The notes under the pieces: model-generated
Database searches by the model: none
What the model was told of the DNA's origin: nothing
The model's input: only the letters and a program-made list of their open reading frames with translations
Assembly (NCBI GenBank): GCA_963834305.1
Contig: CAWIAX010000002.1
Location: 1,612,001 to 1,676,000, forward strand
Reading direction: 5' to 3'
Source of the DNA: JACCXG01 sp963834305
GTDB lineage: Bacteria; Acidobacteriota; Vicinamibacteria; Vicinamibacterales; 2-12-FULL-66-21
DNA: 64,000 nt
Part shown: positions 42,539 to 50,706 of the stretch, one piece after another
Layout of the letters: each line of letters opens with the position of its first letter
Position numbering within the stretch: the first letter of the stretch is position 1
Program-made: the position numbers and the translations under genes

Positions 42539-44194
42539 TCATATCGTAAGTTCCGCGGGCACCCGGACGAGCGGGCCGCCGCTGACGATGGCATCGAGCA
42601 GCGCGTCGAAGTCGGGGTCCCCCCCGGGCGCCACACGTGGAGCATCGCGCGGATCGAGCAGCGGCAGGTCGCGCGGCCGCTGCCGGACGACCGGCAGGTC
42701 GTGCAGGAAGCGGAAGAGAAGGAGGTAGGCAAAGCGCCGCGCAAGGGCACGCTGCGCGTCGTCCAGGCCCGGCTCCGCCAGCATGCCGTCCAGCGCCGGC
42801 GCAAAGCCGTCGATCGACGCGACCTCCCGGGTGAAGCCGCGGCCCGCGTAGTAGACGCGCGCGCCGGTCATGACCGACTTGCCGTAGAGCGCCGCCTCGA
42901 GGCCGGCCGTCGAGGTGTAGACGAGCACCGCCGACGCCGCTTCAATCAGGGAGTAGCTGCTCATGACCGCGGCCGACGGGACGAGGCGCACGTTCGGCGG
43001 CAGCGTCATCTCCTTGACCACGTCCGACAGCTTCTCGTTCGACTCCTGCGACGGCCGCAGGTCCTCGGCGGGGTGGATGCGGACCACGAGCTGGCGATCG
43101 GGGCGCGTGGCAAACCACCCGATGACCGCGCGCAGCCACTCCGAGATCGACGGGAACGCGAGGTCGCGGCCGAACACGGCGGTGTCCCAGACCAGGTTCG
43201 TGAACAGCACGGCCGTGCGGCGGTCCGGGTCGAGGCCAAGCGACGACAGCGCGGCGCGGCCCGAGGCCGAATCGAACCGCACGTAGAAGTCGCGCTGCAT
43301 GTCGCCGCCGCGCCGGGCAGCGATCCATTCGTCGAGCTGGCGCTCCTCATGCGGCGCGAGGGGACGGTCGCGCTGCCACGCCCAGGCGTCGTCCAGGTCC
43401 GCGAACCCCTTGTCGCTGAACCAGTCGAAGCCCAGCGAGTTCAGCCGCCATCCCGCCTCGTAGGTCACGACACGGCACGCGGGCGGGAGGCACGCGTTCA
43501 GGATCTGCTCGGCGAAGAACAGGCCGTTCAGCTCGAGGACGACGTCGGGCCGGGCGCGGGCGAGCAGGCGGGGGGCGGCGCGCGCGATCTGCGCGCCCGA
43601 CACCAGGAAGTCGCGATAGACGGCGCCGTCCGGCCCGTCGAGGTCGAGCCGGGTCTTGCGCAGGAACCAGAGGACCGAATTGCGCACCAGCCGCCCGACG
43701 GCAATGCCGTCGAACATCCACCCCTCGAGCGCGGACGACGGCAGCCCGCGGACGGCAGCGGTGATCGCGGCGACGTCGCCATCGGTCAGATGATCCCGCA
43801 GCCAGCTCCGCTCGAGCGGCAGCGCGTCGTTGAGGGCGGCGGGATACGCGCGGCACTCGGCGCACGCCACGGCGGGCGAGGCGTGGCGGAAGTTGACCTC
43901 GCAGATGGGCATCGGCCCGCCGCAGTTGAAGACGTGGACCTGCGCGCCGCGCAGGTGCAGGCCGTGGGCGATCACGCTCTCCCAGGCGGTGTGCGGATAC
44001 CAGCCGCCGCGCAGCGAGAAGACGAGCACGCGCCGGCCGGTCGGCGGCGCGGCGGGCAGCGCGCGGAGCGCCGCCGTGGCGTGGAGACGCCCGTCGCGCT
44101 CGGCCCGGTTGCGGGCGCCGGCGAGCGTCAGGCGGGTCCGCAGCAGCCGGATGGCGGCGATCACGGTCGGCGGCAGGTGTTCCCGGAGGCTCAT
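42539..44194 (-). CDS. capsule-polysaccharide-synthesis-like protein with Cys-rich segment
   Basis: A 551-aa soluble protein. The C-terminal half resembles KpsC/KpsS-type Kdo transferases and other capsule GT-B enzymes: QLVVRIHPAEDLRPSQESNE, VRLVPSAAVMSSYSLIEAASAVLVYTSTAGLEAALYGKSVMTG. The N-terminal half has VLVFSLRGGWYPHTAWESVIAHGLHLRGAQV, followed by CGGPMPICEVNFRHASPAVACAEC. The four cysteines suggest a metal or Fe-S site. It lies directly after the NeuB-like synthase and may transfer the acidic sugar. Function is inferred. Confidence 0.6.
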   Translation of the reverse strand: MSLREHLPPTVIAAIRLLRTRLTLAGARNRAERDGRLHATAALRALPAAPPTGRRVLVFSLRGGWYPHTAWESVIAHGLHLRGAQVHVFNCGGPMPICEVNFRHASPAVACAECRAYPAALNDALPLERSWLRDHLTDGDVAAITAAVRGLPSSALEGWMFDGIAVGRLVRNSVLWFLRKTRLDLDGPDGAVYRDFLVSGAQIARAAPRLLARARPDVVLELNGLFFAEQILNACLPPACRVVTYEAGWRLNSLGFDWFSDKGFADLDDAWAWQRDRPLAPHEERQLDEWIAARRGGDMQRDFYVRFDSASGRAALSSLGLDPDRRTAVLFTNLVWDTAVFGRDLAFPSISEWLRAVIGWFATRPDRQLVVRIHPAEDLRPSQESNEKLSDVVKEMTLPPNVRLVPSAAVMSSYSLIEAASAVLVYTSTAGLEAALYGKSVMTGARVYYAGRGFTREVASIDGFAPALDGMLAEPGLDDAQRALARRFAYLLLFRFLHDLPVVRQRPRDLPLLDPRDAPRVAPGGDPDFDALLDAIVSGGPLVRVPAELTI

Positions 44195-44200
44195 CGTCGG

Positions 44201-45070
44201 TCAGCCGACCCGGCGCAGCTTCTTCATGATCGGGATCTCGGCCTCGATGACCCGCTTGACGCCGTCGCCCATCGCGGCTTCGACCGCACGGATGTCGCGC
44301 ACCAGGCGGGAAAAGCCCTGGGGCTCCACCGAGGCGGCCTGGTCGCTGCCCCACATCGCGCGATCGAGCGTGATGTGGCGCTCGACCATGCAGGCGCCGA
44401 GCGCCACCGCCGCGACCGACGGCGGCAGGCCGACCTCGTGGCCCGAGTAGCCGACCGGCACGCCGTAGCGCTCCGCCAGCACCGGCAGCACGCGCAGGTT
44501 GAGGTCCTTGATGTCCGACGGGTAGGTGCTGGTGGTGTGCATGACCAGCAGGTTGTCGCGGCCGATCACCTCGACGGCATGGTCGATCTGCTCGACGGTG
44601 CTCATGCCGGTGGACAACACGATGGGGCGCCCGGTCCGGCGGTGGTGCGTCAGCAGCCCGTCGTCGGTGAGCGAGGCCGAGGCGATTTTGTAGCAGGGCG
44701 GATTGAAGTGCTCGATGAAGTCCACCGCGCCTTCGTCCCAGCAGGAGGCGAACCAGGCGATCTTCCGCTCCCGGCAATAGGCGTCGATGGCGGCGTAGGC
44801 CGCTTCGTCGAACTCGAGGCCGCGCTTGAGGTCGCCGTTGGTCGTGCCGAACGGATTCTCCCGCGGCTTGGCCAGCTCCTCGGCGGTGTAGACCACGTCG
44901 ACCGTGCGCTTCTGGAACTTGACGGCAGCGCAGCCGGTCAGCACCGCCGCGTCGATGAGACGCTTGGCGATCTCGAGGTCGCCGTTGTGATTGATGCCGA
45001 TCTCGGCCACGACGTAGCAGGGATGTCCGGCCCCCACGAGCCGCCCGCCGATCTCTACGGCCTTCGCCAT
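44201..45070 (-). CDS. NeuB-family nonulosonic acid synthase lacking the SAF domain
   Basis: Condenses phosphoenolpyruvate with a hexosamine or related sugar to form a nine-carbon acidic sugar. The 289-aa TIM barrel shows YVVAEIGINHNGDLEIAKRLIDAA, AVKFQKRTVD, YKIASASLTDDGLLTHHRRTGRPIVLSTGMSTVEQ and GYSGHEVGLPPSVAAVALGACMVERHITLDRAMWGSDQAASVEP. Usual members are about 340 aa with a C-terminal antifreeze-like SAF domain, absent here, which recalls PtmC/LegI-like short forms. ATG at 45070 has AGGAGA upstream. Confidence 0.85.
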   Translation of the reverse strand: MAKAVEIGGRLVGAGHPCYVVAEIGINHNGDLEIAKRLIDAAVLTGCAAVKFQKRTVDVVYTAEELAKPRENPFGTTNGDLKRGLEFDEAAYAAIDAYCRERKIAWFASCWDEGAVDFIEHFNPPCYKIASASLTDDGLLTHHRRTGRPIVLSTGMSTVEQIDHAVEVIGRDNLLVMHTTSTYPSDIKDLNLRVLPVLAERYGVPVGYSGHEVGLPPSVAAVALGACMVERHITLDRAMWGSDQAASVEPQGFSRLVRDIRAVEAAMGDGVKRVIEAEIPIMKKLRRVG

Positions 45071-45139
45071 TCGCTTCTCCTGATGGTGTGCACGTGTCTC
45101 CAGCGCGGGACGCCACCGCGGCATCCCTCAGTCGTCCGT

Positions 45140-45979
45140 CTACGTAATCGTCCAGCCGCCGTCGACCACGAGGGAGTGTCCCGTCACGAACGTCGAGGCA
45201 TCCGATGCGAGGAACAGCAGGGCGCCGGCCAGCTCGGCCGGGCGTCCGACCCGATTCAGGCAGGTGCGCGCCTCGAGCCGGGCGAGGAACTCGCGATCCT
45301 GCACGCTGTTGGGACCGGCGTCGTCGGTGTTCGAGAACGGCCCCGGCAGGATGGCGTTCGAGCGGATGCCGTGCTCGCCCCAGAACGCCGCGACGTACCG
45401 CGTAAAGGCGACCAGCCCCGCCTTGGCCGCCGAGTAGCCCGGCGGGTTCAGCGCGGTCTTGCCCTCGTAGAGCCGCGGGCTCGGCGCCACCACTGCGTAC
45501 ATCGTGGCAATGTTGATGATGCTGCCGGCGCGCGCCTCGCGCATCCGCCCCCCCAGCTTCTGCACGGCCAGCGCCGGCCAGTAGACGCCCCCCGTGAGGT
45601 TGCGCATCCACTGATCGTGGGTGGCGCTCTCGAGCCGCCCCTCGGCGGTGTTGAAGCCGGTCGGCGGGCCGAGCTCGTGCGCGTTGTTCACCAGCACGTC
45701 GATGCGCGCTTCCTCGCCGGCGATGCGGTCGAACGTCCGCTCCAGCGCGCCGAGGTCGTACATGTCCACCTGGTGCGCGGCGACCGCGCCGGCGCCGAAC
45801 TCCTCCGCCCAGGACGCCGCGGCCGTCTGCAGCCGGTCCGACCGTCCCAGCACCACGACCCGCGCGCCGTTCACCAGCAGGGTCCGCACCATCGTCCGGC
45901 CGAGGAAGCCGCTGGCCCCGGTCAGCACCACCGTGCGCGACTCGAGCGAGAAGAGCGCGTCTCGCGTCAGCGTTACCAC
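45140..45979 (-). CDS. PtmA-like short-chain dehydrogenase with Thr in the catalytic Ser position
   Basis: A 279-aa NAD(P)-dependent oxidoreductase. It has TVVLTGASGFLGRTMVRTLL (cofactor site), VLVNNAHELG, and NIATMYAVVAPSPRLYEGKTALNPPGYSAAKAGLVAFTRYVA with the YxxxK pair. The Ser expected two positions before MY is Thr. The VVAPSPRLYEG insertion matches flagellin-modification PtmA proteins, which sit in legionaminic-acid clusters. Start is GTG overlapping the next SDR by seven bases. Confidence 0.85.
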   Translation of the reverse strand: MVTLTRDALFSLESRTVVLTGASGFLGRTMVRTLLVNGARVVVLGRSDRLQTAAASWAEEFGAGAVAAHQVDMYDLGALERTFDRIAGEEARIDVLVNNAHELGPPTGFNTAEGRLESATHDQWMRNLTGGVYWPALAVQKLGGRMREARAGSIINIATMYAVVAPSPRLYEGKTALNPPGYSAAKAGLVAFTRYVAAFWGEHGIRSNAILPGPFSNTDDAGPNSVQDREFLARLEARTCLNRVGRPAELAGALLFLASDASTFVTGHSLVVDGGWTIT

Positions 45980-46794
45980 GCGCTGCGTCCCCCGTCGATC
46001 ACCAGGTTGTGTCCGTTCATGTAGGACGAGGCGTCGGAGCAGAGAAAGAGCACCGCCCCCTTGTATTCGTCGGCGTCCGCCATGCGGCCGAGGGGAATCA
46101 GGCTGGTCAGCTTGCCCACGAACTCGTCCGGCTGGCCGTTGAACACGCCGCCGGGAGAAATGGCGTTGGCGCGGACGCCCTGCTCGCACCAGTAGGTCGC
46201 GAGGTAGCGGGTCAGCCCCACCAGCGCGCTCTTCACCACCGAATACGTCACCGGCTTGACCGGCTGCTGATCGGCCGGCCGTGTGGCGTCCCGGTAGAGC
46301 CGCTGGTCTGGCGCGATGACCGCCAGATCGGACGCCACGTTCAGGATCACGCCGGCGCCGCGTCTGGCCATCTCGGCGCCGAAGGTCTGGGCGCAGAGGA
46401 AGGCACCGGTCAGCCCGACAGCGAGGTCGGCTTCCCACTGCGCGAGGGGGAAATGCTCGAGGCGCGAGAAATCGACCGCGCCGCCCCCCTCCATCTTGGG
46501 GTTGTTCGCGGCGTTGTTGATGAGGATGTCGACGCGGCCGTAGCGCTCCAGCACGCGCGCGCAGAGCGCCCGCACCTCTTCGGGGCGGGTGATGTCCGCC
46601 TGTTCACCCGCGGCGTCCACGCCGTAGACCTCCCGCAGCACCGCGGCCCGCGCCGCCGCCGCCTGGCCGGCGATGTCGACCAGCACCGGGATGCCGCCGG
46701 CCGAAGCGATCGCCTCGCCGTGCTTGACGCCCAGCAGCCCGGCGCCGCCGGTGATCACCGCGACGCGGCCGGTCAGGTCGAAGGGGTGGGTCAT
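45973..46794 (-). CDS. PtmA-like short-chain dehydrogenase
   Basis: A 273-aa SDR oxidoreductase: VAVITGGAGLLGVKHGEAIASAGG (cofactor), DILINNAANNP, the catalytic Ser in NVASDLAVIAPDQRLYRD, and TYSVVKSALVGLTRYLA with YxxxK. The C-terminus is SYMNGHNLVIDGG. Like its neighbour it has the PtmA-type insertion after the active-site Ser. Two adjacent paralogues suggest sequential oxidation or epimerisation of one sugar. Confidence 0.88.
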   Translation of the reverse strand: MTHPFDLTGRVAVITGGAGLLGVKHGEAIASAGGIPVLVDIAGQAAAARAAVLREVYGVDAAGEQADITRPEEVRALCARVLERYGRVDILINNAANNPKMEGGGAVDFSRLEHFPLAQWEADLAVGLTGAFLCAQTFGAEMARRGAGVILNVASDLAVIAPDQRLYRDATRPADQQPVKPVTYSVVKSALVGLTRYLATYWCEQGVRANAISPGGVFNGQPDEFVGKLTSLIPLGRMADADEYKGAVLFLCSDASSYMNGHNLVIDGGRSAW

Positions 46795-47570
46795 CAATGG
46801 CTGCGTGTCTGGCCGCCATCGGCCACGAGGCAGGCGCCGGTGACGAAGGCGGCGCGATCCGAGGCCAGGAACGTCACGGCGTCGGCGATCTCGTCGGCGC
46901 TGCCGAACCGTCCGGCCGGCACTTCCGCGTCGATGTAGCGGCGGACCTCGTCGCCGCGCTCGGCGACCTTGCGCGCCCACGATCCGCCCTCGAACAGGAT
47001 GTTGCCCGGGGCGACCACGTTGACGCGGACGCCGCGGCGCGCGACCAGCCGCGACAGGTTCTTGGCGTAGCTGACCAGCGCGGCCTTGGCGGCGCTGTAG
47101 GTCAGCGGCGCCGGCAGGCTCTCGAGCCCGGCGATCGAGGCCATGCACACGATGCTGCCCCGCCCGCGCTCCAGCATCGCCGGAAGAACCGCCTCGATGA
47201 GCCGCCGGCTGGCGTGCAGGTTGGCGTCGAAGGACAGCTCCCAATCCCTGTCGTCCAGGTCCCAGCCCGGCCGCGCCGCCCCGGTGCCGATGTTGGCAAC
47301 GAGCACGTCGAGCGGGCCCCACTCCGCCGCGATCGCGGCAACGGCCCGGTCGATCGCCGGGCGCTGCGACAGGTCCGCGGCAATCGCCATCAGCCGGCCG
47401 GGCGCCAGGTGGCGGCCGAGCTCGGCGGCCGCCTCGTCCACCATCGCCCGCTCGCGGCCGCTGACCGCGACCCGGCAACCCTCGTGGGCGAGCGCCGCCG
47501 CGATGGCGCGGCCGATGCCCCGCGACGAGCCGGCGACGAGCGCCACGCGGTCCCGCAGTCCGAGATCCAT
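46794..47570 (-). CDS. FabG-like short-chain dehydrogenase
   Basis: A 258-aa SDR: RVALVAGSSRGIGRAIAAALAHEG, VLVANIGTGA, SIVCMASIAGLESLPAPLTYSAAKAALVSYAKNLS, and VTGACLVADGG. It lacks the PtmA insertion and is closer to general 3-oxoacyl reductase-like enzymes. It sits between a sugar isomerase gene and the PtmA-like pair, sharing single bases with both stops. Substrate probably a sugar intermediate of this locus. Confidence 0.85.
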   Translation of the reverse strand: MDLGLRDRVALVAGSSRGIGRAIAAALAHEGCRVAVSGRERAMVDEAAAELGRHLAPGRLMAIAADLSQRPAIDRAVAAIAAEWGPLDVLVANIGTGAARPGWDLDDRDWELSFDANLHASRRLIEAVLPAMLERGRGSIVCMASIAGLESLPAPLTYSAAKAALVSYAKNLSRLVARRGVRVNVVAPGNILFEGGSWARKVAERGDEVRRYIDAEVPAGRFGSADEIADAVTFLASDRAAFVTGACLVADGGQTRSH

Positions 47571-48394
47571 CAGCGCAGCCCGTCCTCGACCAGCTGGCGG
47601 TTGCCGCGGGCCCACTCGACTTCGTCGCCCGCCGCACCGCGCGCGACCTGCAGGATGACGTCGCCGCCGTAGCGCAGCCGGCGCAGGCCGGCGAAGACGG
47701 CCGGCAGATCCGCGTCGCCGCTGCCGAGCGGCACGGTCGTGCCGCCGCGCTTCCGGTCCTTCACGTGGACGCTGCCGATGCGCTCGCCGTAGGCGGCAAA
47801 CTCCTCCCGTGGGTCGTAGCCGAGCGAGGCGCTATTGCCGGAGTCGTAGTTCACGCGGATGACAGGGGACGGCAGGCGAGCGAGGAACGCCGCGAAGGCG
47901 TGCGGGTCCAGCGCCGTCTCGAGATGCAGCTCCACCGCCGCCGCCGCGGCGTCGCGCGCGGCGGTCGTCAGGATCTCGACGAGCGCCTCCTGCTCGGCGT
48001 CGCTGCGGATGCCGGAGTTGTCGACGAACGGCAGCACGATCCGCTCGATCCCGGCGCGGCGGCAGCGCTCGAGCAGCCAGCGGAGCTCGTCGAGCCGCGC
48101 CGCGATCTCGCCGGGCGTCGCCCGCACCAGCGGATACTCCATGAAGTAGTCGGCACACACCGACCGCACCGCGATCCGGTGCGCCGTGCGCAGCGCGTCG
48201 AGCTCGGCCAGGCCCTCGTCGGTGCAGAGCGGATTCCGGTCGCGGCCGAACGTCTCGTAGATCCACTCGATGGTGCCGAGCCCCGCTTCCTGCGCGCGCG
48301 GGAACTCCTCCCGCCACCTCTCCGCGGGGAACGCCTGGATCTTCCCGTCCACCGGCGGCACGAGGCGGCCCTGCATGATGCCGAGGCTCCTCAC
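47570..48394 (-). CDS. sugar phosphate isomerase/epimerase (AP-endonuclease-2 fold)
   Basis: A 274-aa TIM-barrel protein of the xylose-isomerase-like family. It shows EEFPRAQEAGLGTIEWIYE, ERIVLPFVDNS, AAVELHLETALDPHAF, VNYDSGNSASLGYD and GSVHVKDRKRGG. The Glu, Asp/Asn and His residues in these motifs are those that bind divalent metal. Probably isomerises or epimerises a keto sugar of this pathway. Begins at GTG, overlapping the upstream stop as GTGA; an internal ATG lies six codons on. Confidence 0.82.
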   Translation of the reverse strand: MRSLGIMQGRLVPPVDGKIQAFPAERWREEFPRAQEAGLGTIEWIYETFGRDRNPLCTDEGLAELDALRTAHRIAVRSVCADYFMEYPLVRATPGEIAARLDELRWLLERCRRAGIERIVLPFVDNSGIRSDAEQEALVEILTTAARDAAAAAVELHLETALDPHAFAAFLARLPSPVIRVNYDSGNSASLGYDPREEFAAYGERIGSVHVKDRKRGGTTVPLGSGDADLPAVFAGLRRLRYGGDVILQVARGAAGDEVEWARGNRQLVEDGLR

Positions 48395-49602
48395 TGCGCG
48401 ACCCGCGCCGCGGCGCTCGGCGTGCCGAGGTGCGCGAGCAGCCGGTCGCAGAACTCGCGGACCGCGCCGTGCCCGCCGCGCCCCTCGAGCACCAGCCGGG
48501 CCACCCGCAGCACCGCCGGATGCGCATCCGCCACGGCCACGGGAAACCCGACGATCTCCATGGCGGGCAGGTCGTTGACGTCGTTGCCGACGTAGACCAC
48601 GTCGGCCGGGTCGATGCCCTCGGCCGCGAACAGCTGCCGCAGGAACGCCCCTTTGTCGCTGACGTTGTGGTGGCACGGGATGCGCAGCTTGGCCGCGCGC
48701 GCTGCCGCGATGCTCCGCGGCTCGGTGGACACGATGGCCATGGGCACGCCGGCGCCGGCGAGGCGGCCGAGGCCCCAGCCGTCGCCGCGGTTGCAGCGCG
48801 CCTGCTCGCGCCCCTCCTCGTCCACCCACACGCCGTTGTCCGTCATCACCCCGTCGAAGTCGAAGACGACCAGCGCCACCCGCGCCGGCCAGGCCACCGG
48901 CGGCCGGAATTCGGGGCGCCGCATGATCCAGTCGCACAGCTCGACGTGTTCGGGCGTGTCGATCTGGAAGGAGCTCCAGTAGTCCATCTCGTAGACCGCC
49001 ATGCGCCCGCCCAGCCGGTTGCCGGTCGTCCGCAGGATGTCCGGACGGAACACGTAGATCGATCCGTTCTCGCGGAACTGCCGCGGCATGTCCTGCTCGC
49101 GCTGTCGGCGGTGATAGTCGTAGGTCAGCGACTGCGGACCGCCGGCGGTCATTGCCCAGATCAGGCGGTTGTTCTCGCACGCCGAGAACAGCGAATCCGC
49201 CCCGTCGCGCCGCAGCGTCTCGATGGCGCGGTCGATGTCGCCGGCCCGGCGGATGGGCGAGGTGGCCTGCAGGAACACCACCAGCTCGGGGTCCTCGAGC
49301 CCAAGGCCGCGGCGATAGTCGAGGGTGTGCAGCAGCGCCACCTCGCTCGTCGCCCGATCGTCGGCCAGCGGCGCCGGCCGCGGCGCCACCCGGGCGCCGC
49401 CGGCGGCCGCCACGGCGGCAATCCGCTCGTCGTCGGTCGACACCCAGATCTCGGACACGCCGCCGGCGTCCCGGGCGTGCCGGAGGGAATGCGCGAGCAG
49501 GGGTTCCCCGGCGATGGGCAGGAGATTCTTCGCCGGGATCCGCTTGGAACCGCCGCGTGCGGGAACGATGGCAATCGCGCGCGGCCCTGGCGCGTGCGTC
49601 AT
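48391..49602 (-). CDS. acylneuraminate cytidylyltransferase fused to KdsC-like HAD phosphatase
   Basis: A 403-aa two-domain protein. Residues 1-230 form a CMP-sugar synthetase: AIVPARGGSKRIPAKNL (CTP site), ISTDDERI-like VSTDDERIAAVAA, FLQATSPIRRAGDID, and YWSSFQIDTPEHVELCD. Residues 242-400 form a HAD phosphatase of the KdsC type: FDFDGVMTDNGVWVDEEG with the nucleophile Asp near 248, SDKGAFLRQL, and YVGNDVNDLPAM. The second domain would remove the 9-phosphate left by a synthase before activation. Coupled by ATGA to the dioxygenase gene. Confidence 0.9.
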   Translation of the reverse strand: MTHAPGPRAIAIVPARGGSKRIPAKNLLPIAGEPLLAHSLRHARDAGGVSEIWVSTDDERIAAVAAAGGARVAPRPAPLADDRATSEVALLHTLDYRRGLGLEDPELVVFLQATSPIRRAGDIDRAIETLRRDGADSLFSACENNRLIWAMTAGGPQSLTYDYHRRQREQDMPRQFRENGSIYVFRPDILRTTGNRLGGRMAVYEMDYWSSFQIDTPEHVELCDWIMRRPEFRPPVAWPARVALVVFDFDGVMTDNGVWVDEEGREQARCNRGDGWGLGRLAGAGVPMAIVSTEPRSIAAARAAKLRIPCHHNVSDKGAFLRQLFAAEGIDPADVVYVGNDVNDLPAMEIVGFPVAVADAHPAVLRVARLVLEGRGGHGAVREFCDRLLAHLGTPSAAARVAQ

Positions 49603-50600
49603 CCGGAGAACCGGCGCCGCTTGAGGCGGACTTCGTAGTCGCCCGGCTGCGGATTGAAGTCGACGTGCTCGAACGACCCGGACCATTTCGGATCGAGCCG
49701 CCGCCCCGGACGGAACGACGCGGGACGGATCTGGTAGACCAGGACGTCGCGCCGCCCCTCGCGCGCGAACGTCGCGCGGTGCAGGACGTTGTCGTCGAAG
49801 ATCAGCATCGTGCCCTTCGGCCCGGTCGCCTTTACGATCTCGTGGCCGTCGGCGACGAGCTCGTCGACCCGCGACGCGTTGACGCGGCTGTCGCCGAGCA
49901 GCGGCTTGGGCGAGAACCCGATCGGCTCCCCCGTGGCCTTCCGCCGGACGAACTCGAACGGCGCGTTGAGCGGCCCGACGTCGGTCAGGTAGATCATGAT
50001 CTTCACGACTTCGGTCGGGTGGTTGTCGTAGTGCCACAACCACGAGACCTGCTCCTTCTGGCGGGTCACGAGGTTGCGGTAGGCATAGACCTTGTCGATG
50101 ATCACGAACGAGCCGAACAGCTTCCGCTCGATCTCCGGCAGGATGGCATCCCCGAGCTCGCGCACCCCCTCGACCGAGAGCGCATCACGCAGCTGCAGGG
50201 AGATGACGTCCTGGCTCTGCATCGCCGGCGCGTCCGCCGTGCGCTCCGGCAGCTCGCCGCGCTCGACGCGGGGCATGAAGAGGCAGTTGGCCGAGCGCTC
50301 GAACCGCCGATCGATGTCGCCGGCCACGCGCGACACCAGCGACAGGTAGTCCGGCGGCAGGTCGATGACGCCGCCGGCGGCTCCCGGCGTGACGACGCGC
50401 ACGCCGAGGCGGTCGAGCGACGGAATCGCCCGCGCGTCGGGCTCCCCGCTGGCCTCGTAGACCTTGCGCGACGCTTCGTAGTTGGCGGCGTAATCCCGCA
50501 CGATGCGCTTCGCCCGAAAATATTGGAAGGCGGTGCGCGGCGGGTGGATGACCGGCCGCAGGATGCGTTTCAGCAGAGTTTTCGAGGTATTGGCTTGCAT
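49599..50600 (-). CDS. phytanoyl-CoA dioxygenase-like 2-oxoglutarate/Fe(II) enzyme
   Basis: A 333-aa non-heme iron oxygenase. The HxD pair is visible in SWLWHYDNHPTEVVKIMIYL, the distal His in LIFDDNVLHRATF, and the 2-oxoglutarate Arg in RRDVLVYQIRPASF. Members hydroxylate small molecules, including natural product sugars. It is the first gene after a clear promoter, so it may lead the downstream operon that includes the NeuB and SDR genes. The substrate is unknown. Confidence 0.78.
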   Translation of the reverse strand: MQANTSKTLLKRILRPVIHPPRTAFQYFRAKRIVRDYAANYEASRKVYEASGEPDARAIPSLDRLGVRVVTPGAAGGVIDLPPDYLSLVSRVAGDIDRRFERSANCLFMPRVERGELPERTADAPAMQSQDVISLQLRDALSVEGVRELGDAILPEIERKLFGSFVIIDKVYAYRNLVTRQKEQVSWLWHYDNHPTEVVKIMIYLTDVGPLNAPFEFVRRKATGEPIGFSPKPLLGDSRVNASRVDELVADGHEIVKATGPKGTMLIFDDNVLHRATFAREGRRDVLVYQIRPASFRPGRRLDPKWSGSFEHVDFNPQPGDYEVRLKRRRFSG

Positions 50601-50656
50601 GTGTAGCGATTCTGACGCCCCCGGGCGGCCGAGCCCCGCTCGTGTCGGGCCCCGCG

Positions 50657-50685
50657 ATTTTACGCCATCCGTCCGACCCGGCCAA
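50657..50685 (-). promoter_or_regulatory. sigma-70-type promoter inside the glycan locus
   Basis: On the minus strand TTGGCC (50685-50680) and TAAAAT (50662-50657) are spaced by 17 bases, giving a leader of about 50 bases before the dioxygenase ATG. This 106-base gap is the only sizeable break between 64000 and 45140, so it probably divides the locus into two transcription units. Confidence 0.55.
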
Positions 50686-50706
50686 GCGCGTGTGACCGGA
50701 GGTGCG

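Noticed and set aside
42701..46024. 1107-codon open frame on the plus strand
   Set aside because: It lies wholly opposite real, motif-bearing glycan genes, is rich in Arg, Gly and Ala, and has no recognisable domain. It is a GC-rich shadow frame.
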